Shown one piece after another: positions 57,631-64,000 of a DNA stretch of 64,000 bases. This DNA comes from Alistipes sp. ZOR0009. Lineage in GTDB: Bacteria; Bacteroidota; Bacteroidia; Bacteroidales; ZOR0009. The notes below the pieces were generated by a model. That model was not told the DNA's origin. It did not search any database and saw only the letters and a list, made by a program, of their open reading frames with translations. The position numbers were made by a program, and so were the translations under genes. Positions within the stretch are counted from its first letter, which is position 1. Every line of letters begins with the position of its first letter. The stretch spans positions 328,511 through 392,510 of the forward strand of contig NZ_JTLD01000004.1 of assembly GCF_000798815.1 (NCBI RefSeq), read 5' to 3'.

Positions 57631-58629
57631 ATGCCAACCAACTTTTGGAAAGATATCAGCACCCCCATTTACGCGCTTGCGCCCATGGAGGATGTTACCG
57701 ACACCGTTTTTAGGGAGATTGTGCTGGCCGTTAGCCAGTCCGAGCAGCTAAACGTGGTGTTCACCGAGTTTTGCTCGACTGATGGCCTCTGCCATCCTGT
57801 TGGGAAAGACAAAGTAATCCATCGCCTGCAGGTAAACGAAACGGAAAGAGCGCTGCTAAAGGAGAAGAACGTCAAAATAGTAGCTCAAATATGGGGAACG
57901 CGCCCCGAGAAGTTTCAGGAAACCGCAAAGCTCATCACCAACGAGTACAACTTTGATGGAATAGACATCAACATGGGCTGCCCGGTAAGGAAGATTGTGC
58001 AGCAGGGAGGCTGCTCGGCGCTAATTGGCAACCCAACGCTGGCCAAAGAGATAATCAGGGCTACCCAAGAGGCAACCCACCTGCCTGTAAGCGTAAAGAC
58101 AAGAACCGGGCTGAAGGAGCATACGACAGAAAGCTGGCTGAGCCATATTTTTGAGTGCCACCCCACGGCGGTAACGCTCCACTGCCGCACCCAAAGCGAT
58201 ATGTCGGAACGACCAGCAGACTACCAGCAGATGAAAATAGCGGTAGCCCTGCGAAATGCCGTATCGCCCGAAACCGTACTGCTGGGCAACGGCGATATTT
58301 TTACCACCGAGCAGGCTGAAGCCTTTGTACAGAGCACAGGAGCCGAGGGTGCCATGTTTGGAAGAGGCATTTTCCACAATCCTTGGCTATTTGCAGGCCC
58401 TAATCACGCGGTAAGCCTCGACGAACGAATTGAGCTGCTACTGAAGCATGCCCTACTCTACGAGCAAACCTGGGGACGAGGAAAAAACTTTGCCATACTC
58501 CGCCGCTTTTTTAAGATATACGTCAACCAGCTGCCCAATGCGGCGCATCTTAGGGCACGCCTTATGGAAACGGAAACCTTTGACGACGTAAAAAGGCTAA
58601 CCGACGACTTTATTAGCGAGTCGCGGTAG
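57631..58629 (+). CDS. tRNA-dihydrouridine synthase (Dus family)
   Basis: 332 residues. FMN enzyme reducing uridines in tRNA loops. Landmarks: LAPMEDVTDTVFREIV at the start of the barrel, VAQIWGTRPEKF, GIDINMGCPVRKIVQQGGCSAL with the catalytic Cys, SVKTRTG, TLHCRT and GAMFGRGIFHNPWLF. The C-terminal helical domain is about 80 residues. The exact Dus subtype is not determined. 20 bases behind trhO. Confidence 0.93.
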   Translation: MPTNFWKDISTPIYALAPMEDVTDTVFREIVLAVSQSEQLNVVFTEFCSTDGLCHPVGKDKVIHRLQVNETERALLKEKNVKIVAQIWGTRPEKFQETAKLITNEYNFDGIDINMGCPVRKIVQQGGCSALIGNPTLAKEIIRATQEATHLPVSVKTRTGLKEHTTESWLSHIFECHPTAVTLHCRTQSDMSERPADYQQMKIAVALRNAVSPETVLLGNGDIFTTEQAEAFVQSTGAEGAMFGRGIFHNPWLFAGPNHAVSLDERIELLLKHALLYEQTWGRGKNFAILRRFFKIYVNQLPNAAHLRARLMETETFDDVKRLTDDFISESR

Positions 58630-58657
58630 CGTACATAGACCACATAAAAACAGCAAA

Positions 58658-58697
58658 CTGGCAGGTAGTAGCGCGTTAAGCGGCTACTACCTGCCAG
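58658..58697 (+). other. Long hairpin after dus
   Basis: A perfect 15-bp stem (58658-58672 with 58683-58697) around a 10-base loop, 29 bases past the dus stop. No T run follows, so intrinsic termination is doubtful; a rho-type or stabilising role is possible. Confidence 0.65.
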
Positions 58698-58876
58698 TAT
58701 TGTTACCTATGACACGAAAAACGACCCTCTAGGAAAAGGTATAACGTATCAGGGTATGCGCATCACGACAAGCGCCCAATGTTACCATAAACAGCAATGA
58801 CTTTTCGTGATACATGATGCTAATATCAAGATAATCTTGAAAAATATCCTTTTACCATACCACTATATGGTAGCTG

Positions 58877-59869
58877 TTACTTCGTATAATCCTTTGGGAA
58901 GAAAGTTTCCTGCTCTACCTTTCCATCGCGCTGACGAATCCAGGTATGAATGGTGCGTTCGCCCTCGGTAAGCTCTATTACACGGGCGCCATTTGGAATA
59001 TGAGTATATTCGGTTGGTCCACCAGAGAAACGACCGTAGGCCAGCAGCACGTTAAACCACGACACCGCATAGTCGTTATCGTGATCGTGGCCCACAAAAG
59101 CCCCCATCACATCTCCCTGCTCCTTAAAGGCGGTAAAAAGACCGCTGTTGAGCTCTGGCGAGCAAACCTTCTCCTTACGAATACCGTACAAGGCGGCATT
59201 TTGATCGATGGCAGCCTGCAAAAATTCGGGTGTAGGAATATGGAAGAAGGCCAAAGCAGGTAGCGGCTTGCCGTTATTCTTTTTGGTAAGCTCCTTGCTG
59301 GCATCAACGTACCACATTACCTGATCGAGGCGGATGTGGTCGTAACCATTTACCCCTTGAGCCTTAAACTGAGAGCTTTGGTGGCTATCAAAGCAGTAAA
59401 GCGCAGCTGCAGGTTTTCCCTTGTCGGAAGATTTAACCGTTAGTACGCAGTTACCATCGCCAGTAATCCCCTTTGCCGAGGTAGTTACGCAGTTTGGAAA
59501 GGACTGGGCAATTTTTAGCAGCTCGGAGTTGGGAATTCCCTGCTCTCTGTCGTGATTTCCGAAGGCTACACCAAAAGGAATATTGAAGTTAGCCACAAAC
59601 TGCATCACCTTACGAAAGTTTTCGGCGGCAGGTGCGCTATAAATGATATCGCCCGTAAGCATAATAAAGTCCGGCTTTTCGGTAGTAACCACACTGCTGA
59701 TACATTCGAAGGCTACGGCCGAACGAGGATCTTCCCAGCGGATATGCAAGTCGGTTAGCTGTACAATTTTAAACTTTCTATCTCCATTAAACTTAAGCTC
59801 AACGTTTTGAGCAAATAGAATAGACGATATGGCCGTTAGCAACAGGCATAAGGTGATCTTTCTCTTCAT
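58877..59869 (-). CDS. Secreted calcineurin-like metallophosphoesterase
   Basis: 330 residues. A signal peptide (MKRKITLCLLLTAISS to LFAQ) is followed by the dimetal site set: LTDLHIR, MLTGDIIYS, GNHDREQG, FFHIPTPE and GHDHDNDY. The pattern is that of the purple-acid-phosphatase-like/Size1-type branch. Probably periplasmic or outer-surface. Substrate unknown. Confidence 0.88.
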   Translation of the reverse strand: MKRKITLCLLLTAISSILFAQNVELKFNGDRKFKIVQLTDLHIRWEDPRSAVAFECISSVVTTEKPDFIMLTGDIIYSAPAAENFRKVMQFVANFNIPFGVAFGNHDREQGIPNSELLKIAQSFPNCVTTSAKGITGDGNCVLTVKSSDKGKPAAALYCFDSHQSSQFKAQGVNGYDHIRLDQVMWYVDASKELTKKNNGKPLPALAFFHIPTPEFLQAAIDQNAALYGIRKEKVCSPELNSGLFTAFKEQGDVMGAFVGHDHDNDYAVSWFNVLLAYGRFSGGPTEYTHIPNGARVIELTEGERTIHTWIRQRDGKVEQETFFPKDYTK

Positions 59870-60016
59870 GGTTGTTTTTTTGAGGTTGATTTGTTGTATT
59901 CGGACGGCAAATCTATACGCTAAGCGCCGACATAAAAAGCTAAAACCGCCACGCGCCAGCGGTTAAGCATTCGTTATAAGTTGATGCAGTTTTGTTATAG
60001 ACGGGTTGCCCCTCGG

Positions 60017-60499
60017 CTAGCGTGGCCGGACGGGAATCCAGACCTCCTCCTCCGAGTCGGGATGATCGTTCCGGTATTTTTCGCCAAGTATCTCGAAATG
60101 TGGACGTTTATCGAGCAGGTATTCTGAGCTGGGAAGCCAGGTGCCAAAGATGTACTGAAAGAATTTAGCCCCCTGGCTGGCGGCTCCCTTATAGGTAAAT
60201 ACCGCATAAAGTCCGCCTTGGAGCAAAAAAGCGTCCATCCCATCGGGAATATCGCCTGCACTGGACACCTCGACAGCGGCCCATTTCTCGAAATCTTTTA
60301 ACGGATCGAACTTTTGAAAGTCGAAGTCATCCCCCAAAACCTGCAAGGAGTAGAAATTGCCGTCAACCGTTTGGGTAACCTCCCTTCGGCGCGGCATAAA
60401 TCGACCCCAGAGCTCGGCGGTACGGTTGCTGGCATATGTCATGGTAAGATGCTGGCCTACGAGGACCTTAGGCGGCAGCATTTCGAATCTTGGCTCCAT
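60017..60499 (-). CDS. Stand-alone GyrI-like / effector-binding protein
   Basis: 160 residues. The start EPRFEMLPPKVLVGQHLTMT, the core LWGRFMPRRREV and the closing GAKFFQYIFGTWLPSSEYLL with FEILGEKYRNDHPDSEEEVW (given as separate pieces) are characteristic of the GyrI-like domain; the last piece is the usual acidic C-terminal strand. No DNA-binding domain. Role probably small-molecule binding. Related in fold only to the GyrI-like gene at 10529. Confidence 0.8.
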   Translation of the reverse strand: MEPRFEMLPPKVLVGQHLTMTYASNRTAELWGRFMPRRREVTQTVDGNFYSLQVLGDDFDFQKFDPLKDFEKWAAVEVSSAGDIPDGMDAFLLQGGLYAVFTYKGAASQGAKFFQYIFGTWLPSSEYLLDKRPHFEILGEKYRNDHPDSEEEVWIPVRPR

Positions 60500-60766
60500 T
60501 TATTTTTTTCCCAATTATAGAAACTAAAGCCGAGATAAAATAGCCAAACTATCAAATTAGAATACAATTAGAAATGGGGCAAAAAAATGAGCATCGCGCA
60601 CCGTACAAATCTATCTGAGAGCCATATTTGCAGCCACTCGGGCCAATATCCGTCTAAATTATATTAACATCGGCAAAGAATTGGGGAGCACCAGCAGGTA
60701 GCATGCCGTTTTTAACCAACAATTTACTTTCTTTGCAAAAACGACAGATAACGTACAACACGTAAA

Positions 60767-61264
60767 ATGGTTATTGCCTCTAAAGTTCGTAACGTAATAG
60801 TAAAAGTAGCCGACTGGTTTTACCCTCTCTTCTCGCGATTTATGCCCCGAGAGACCTTTCTGTACCTGATGTGCGGAGGAGGAAATACCGTATTCGACAT
60901 TTTTCTTTACTTTATCTTCTACAACTTTGTGCTGCAAAAGCATATTGTGGAGCTTGGCTTTGTGGCTATAAGCCCTCACATCGCGGCTTTTATCATGTCG
61001 TTCTGCATAACCTTCCCAACCGGGTTTCTGCTTAACAAGTACATCACCTTTACGCAGTCGGACCTACGCGGCCACGTGCAGCTTTTCCGTTACGGGGTGA
61101 CAGTACTGATGTGCATCATCCTAAACTACCTATTTTTAAAGCTGTTTGTCGAATTTTTTGGATGGTACCCAACCATTTCGAAAACTATTACCACCGTAAT
61201 AGTGGCCATTTACAGCTACTTTTCGCAAAAGCACTACACCTTTAAGATTAGCAACAAGGAGTAG
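60767..61264 (+). CDS. GtrA family membrane protein
   Basis: 165 residues with four membrane segments: FLYLMCGGGNTVFDIFLYFI, PHIAAFIMSFCITFPTGFLL, LFRYGVTVLMCIILNYLFL and a last one around ISKTITTVIVAIYSYFSQ. The motif TFPTGFLLNKYITF and the final FSQKHYTFK are typical of GtrA. Such proteins move or support lipid-linked sugars. No glycosyltransferase gene is adjacent. Confidence 0.9.
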   Translation: MVIASKVRNVIVKVADWFYPLFSRFMPRETFLYLMCGGGNTVFDIFLYFIFYNFVLQKHIVELGFVAISPHIAAFIMSFCITFPTGFLLNKYITFTQSDLRGHVQLFRYGVTVLMCIILNYLFLKLFVEFFGWYPTISKTITTVIVAIYSYFSQKHYTFKISNKE

Positions 61265-61399
61265 GCGAACCTAGACTGGTACACCCACACCTTCTGCACC
61301 CTTAAATCCTACTTCGGATTACCGATAGGTGCATTCCATGCTTTTAAAAGTAGCCTTCGCCTTGATTTTATACCCATTCACCACCTGGTAGCTCGCATT

Positions 61400-61990
61400 T
61401 GGCAGCGCACTAGTAACCCTATAGCACCATACAAAAGGCACTTCGTGCGCCTACTTACAAGGTACCCTCCGATATTTTGGCAGCTGGCTACACCTATGAG
61501 AAGATTCGCCCGCCACCAGTAGCCCTTTACGGTATTTTTATGATGCTTTACGGCTTTCAAAAGCAGCTTCGCCCTACACCGAACGCTTTTGCGAGCAGAC
61601 ATGCAGCACTTTAGCCTATAAAAAGTAGGCTTGCCGCCACTCCTTATAGGTTTAAGCACAATTTTAAAGCCGTTCAGCACCAACTTACAGAGCTAGCCGC
61701 CATGTTACAGCCAACTTAGGCGGGTATAAACAATACATACCGAGATAATTACCCATACTTAGTCCCGTTAATTAGACTTTGCGACCATTTTAAGTGCATT
61801 TCGTGCTGCACGAAGTGAGCCTTACCGCTTCACTTTTTCCATTTTACGGCAGACGAATTGAGGTTTGCCAGCGCGTTATAACACTTTTTATGCACACGAA
61901 ATGCGGTTTAAGGTGTTTTTATACGGAATTATCGTTTCACAAAACGCTAGCTACCTAAGTTTTACAGCTTACGACAAAAATAAATAGAGA
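61400..61990. repeat. Long degenerate 21-bp-period array (array B)
   Basis: Within a gene-free region (61265-62150), units start at 61442 and every 21 bases to 61715 without an indel, with weaker copies at 61400 and 61421. Unit positions 1-7 follow TTnnGCC or variants: TTTACGG (61526, 61547), TTCGCCC (61505, 61568), TTTAGCC (61610), TTGCCGC (61631), TTCAGCA (61673). A second stretch, about 61778-61990, keeps a 21-22 base step (TTTGCG 61778, TTTCGT 61799, TTTACG 61843, TTTGCC 61864, TTTAAG 61907). A reverse frame (61378-61683) shows Lys every seventh residue as a by-product. Confidence 0.75.
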
Positions 61991-62150
61991 GATAAAACCA
62001 CGCTTATATGCATTATATCCACCATTTTACATAGAGACATAAAAAAACATCAAGAAAATAAAATATCTTTTAACTTTTATATGTGATTTTTTATGTTTTG
62101 TACTTAAATTTATAGTTGTAAAAATTAAAATAAATACTAATACCGCAGCC

Positions 62151-63086
62151 ATGAGAAAAGATTTGACAGACAACTTTAGCATCTTCCTCTCAATTATTAA
62201 AGCCCTAAAGAGCAATCCAGCATTGAACTCCATTCCTGCCATAAAGGAGCTTATCGTAGAAATGGAGGCTATTGAAAAACAGGTAGTAGAACAGCTCGCC
62301 CAAATGGAAGCCCACAAGAAGGATTGCTCGCATAAGATTGCGTATAACGACGCGCGCAACAAAGTGCAAAGCCGTATACATAACTTAACCAAAACATTAG
62401 AGATTATATTTAAAGAAAAGCACGACGCCGTATCGGCCAACCGCTTTCACCACACCTCTACCGATATTACGATTGCCGGAGGTAATACCCTAACATCCAT
62501 CTATAAGCAGATTAAGGAGGTTACCGCCTCGTGCCTAACCGAGCTAACCAAATATAATATTACCAACGTAGAGCTAGAGGAGCTTGATGGCCACATGGCG
62601 CTGCTTAACAAGGCGCAAAGCGACATAAAGACGTACGACGATACCCGTAGCAAGCAGCTGCAGGACATCCAGAATCTAGTAAACGGCAAGATCAGAAAGC
62701 TGATGAAGCAATCCGACAACCTTGTGGAGACTATAAGGCTGACCCAGCCAGAAGCGTACCGATTTTACCGCGATAACCGAAAGGAACCTTCGAGCAACGA
62801 AACGCCTATCCTGATAAGGGTGGTGCACGAGGGAACCTTAGAGCCTGCTGAAAATACTAAGGTGATAATAACTTCGACTACACGCTTTGAAAATGGCAAG
62901 CCGCTGGTTCTTTTAGAGCGAACCACGGGACCTGGAGGAACGCTACGCATCGGAAAATTTGACTACGATGTGGTAGACCTGACCTTCATAAAAATTGGGT
63001 GCCACGAGGAGTACAGAAAAAAGGTTATTGCCGATAACACCCCAATTAAAATGGATATCGTTTTACGAAAGAAGGAGATTGATTAG
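62151..63086 (+). CDS. Unknown helical protein with small C-terminal beta domain
   Basis: 311 residues, no signal peptide. Residues 1-210 are mostly helical (LTDNFSIFLSIIKALKSN, IVEMEAIEKQVVEQLAQM, TDITIAGGNTLTSIYKQIK, TRSKQLQDIQNLVNGKI). Residues about 225-308 form a beta-rich domain: ILIRVVHEGTLEPAENTKVI, RTTGPGGTLRIGKFDYDVV and IGCHEEYRKKVIADNTPIKM. Architecture and length parallel the protein at 9113-10081, though direct identity is low by eye. Function unknown. Array B ends about 160 bases upstream. Confidence 0.75.
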   Translation: MRKDLTDNFSIFLSIIKALKSNPALNSIPAIKELIVEMEAIEKQVVEQLAQMEAHKKDCSHKIAYNDARNKVQSRIHNLTKTLEIIFKEKHDAVSANRFHHTSTDITIAGGNTLTSIYKQIKEVTASCLTELTKYNITNVELEELDGHMALLNKAQSDIKTYDDTRSKQLQDIQNLVNGKIRKLMKQSDNLVETIRLTQPEAYRFYRDNRKEPSSNETPILIRVVHEGTLEPAENTKVIITSTTRFENGKPLVLLERTTGPGGTLRIGKFDYDVVDLTFIKIGCHEEYRKKVIADNTPIKMDIVLRKKEID

Positions 63087-63201
63087 AGGGGTAAAAGGCG
63101 TTTTCGTAGAACGTTCGATTAGTAGATTTTTGTTAAGCCACCACATTGAGGCAGGCTTGAACTTGCATAAACATATAAACTGCTCGCAAACCGAATAAAC
63201 C

Positions 63202-64000
63202 ATGAAAAGCAAAACTTTTAAACTTTTTTTAATTCTTTCTATTGCCTTTTTGTATGGTAGTAAAGATGCCATAGGTGAAGTTTATACCGATAAAAAAGAA
63301 GGGAAAGACTCCACGCAAATAACTAAATCTGCAAAAGGAAATGAGGACAAAGATAGTAATAGCAGAAGGCGTACTAGAATAGTATATGACTTCAATAAGA
63401 AAGAAGTAGTAAAAGATAGACTTACTAGAGTAAAAGAAAATGGAGAAGTTCAGGTTGAAATAAACAACTTTAACCAGCTGAGATACCAACTAAGTGTACA
63501 GGACTCCTCCTTTAACATATTTACTAGCGACCCTGATAAATTTTTGGAAAAGATATACCTTATAAAAAGTTATCCTAGCAAAGAATTGGAAAGGAGCCAA
63601 GAAGAAGACAACGTAGACAAAATGGGAATCATTAACAATCAGACAAAAACAAAACCAGCAACCCAGGTTGACTCTTTAACAACTAGCGCAAAAGATAGCT
63701 ACAACAAATATGTAAAATTTTTCAATGCTTTTAAAAATATAAACTCCATATATAGCTATGCCTGCCAGCTGGAGGTTCTAAACAAGAATTCGATAGCATC
63801 ACTTGTCAAGGACAACTTTTTAAGTAAAATTTACAGTGACGAGCCCTTTAGCATATACACCGTTTTTAGTGGAGATATATTAACAAAACAAGATGAGCTA
63901 TTTTGTGAAGTAAAAGAAAACAGGAATAAAATACAACTAGCAATAGAATACAACGAAAATAATACAAAAAAAATAGATGAAAATATAAATACAATAAAAA
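63202..64000 (+). CDS. Secreted protein of unknown function, 5' part
   Basis: The frame is open from the ATG at 63202 to the window end, 266 codons, without stop. A signal peptide-like start (MKSKTFKLFLILSIAFLYG) leads to a charged, Lys/Asn/Asp-rich mature part (DKKEGKDSTQITKSAKGNED, IVYDFNKKEVVKDRLTRV) and later helical stretches (YNKYVKFFNAFKNINSIYSY). No family recognised. The gene is much richer in A and T than its neighbours, which suggests fast divergence or transfer. It follows the helical protein gene by 115 bases on the same strand. Confidence 0.75.
   Translation, partial: MKSKTFKLFLILSIAFLYGSKDAIGEVYTDKKEGKDSTQITKSAKGNEDKDSNSRRRTRIVYDFNKKEVVKDRLTRVKENGEVQVEINNFNQLRYQLSVQDSSFNIFTSDPDKFLEKIYLIKSYPSKELERSQEEDNVDKMGIINNQTKTKPATQVDSLTTSAKDSYNKYVKFFNAFKNINSIYSYACQLEVLNKNSIASLVKDNFLSKIYSDEPFSIYTVFSGDILTKQDELFCEVKENRNKIQLAIEYNENNTKKIDENINTIK

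Noticed and set aside
61378..61683. Reverse open frame of 101 residues with Lys every seventh position
   Set aside because: By-product of the 21-bp period of array B; no recognisable domain, and neighbouring stretches with the same period contain stops.

Overview
The window reads as a chromosomal segment of a Bacteroidota bacterium, most likely of the Bacteroidales/Marinilabiliales side. Evidence: the ruvA-sprA-gcvH cluster, two type IX secretion (T9SS) components (SprA and a PorW/SprE-like lipoprotein), a protease with a type A C-terminal sorting domain, a HU-CCDC81/SPOR protein, and promoters of the TAnnTTTG type. Genus and species cannot be fixed from the sequence alone. No rRNA, tRNA, insertion sequence, prophage or CRISPR array was found.

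Layout. 1-1158: 3' part of a eukaryotic-type glycogen branching enzyme. 1358-6454: rimP-nusA-infB operon with a leader hairpin and a terminator. 6510-8042: GHL10-type secreted hydrolase. 8043-9112: gene-free kilobase with a tandem 21-bp array. 9113-13338: an unknown helical protein, a GyrI-like/DUF3795 pair, and a YafY-type WYL regulator facing a VOC/SRPBCC pair. 13509-21898: cysS, rnr, a GH97 glycosidase and a Gcr-type membrane protein. 22248-25437: a glycyl radical activase and an enzyme that matches trans-4-hydroxy-L-proline dehydratase (HypD). 25438-26562: second gene-free kilobase with a 21-bp array. 26563-34991: gcvH, sprA, ruvA. 35066-46821: T9SS-exported lysyl-endopeptidase-like protease, mrp-nfu, porW-like gene, tsaE-ald, tonB-like gene, small membrane proteins, HU-SPOR protein. 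46875-51513: cysE-cysK and dnaG with a lipoprotein gene. 51598-61264: sirtuin, Tim44-like, FN3, ComF, YccF, TrhO, Dus, metallophosphoesterase, GyrI-like and GtrA genes. 61265-64000: a long degenerate 21-bp array, a second helical protein, and the start of an AT-rich secreted protein running off the end.

Genes that work together: RimP/NusA/IF-2 in ribosome maturation, transcription and translation initiation; SprA and the PorW-like lipoprotein in T9SS, with the protease at 35066 as a likely client; CysE and CysK in cysteine synthesis; the activase and HypD in anaerobic hydroxyproline use; Mrp and Nfu in Fe-S delivery.

The least explained feature is a set of four intergenic arrays (about 8404-8613, 25796-26005, 54392-54622, 61400-61990). 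They differ in sequence but share a 21-bp period with very few indels. Three of the four lie upstream of a lineage-type protein of unknown function.
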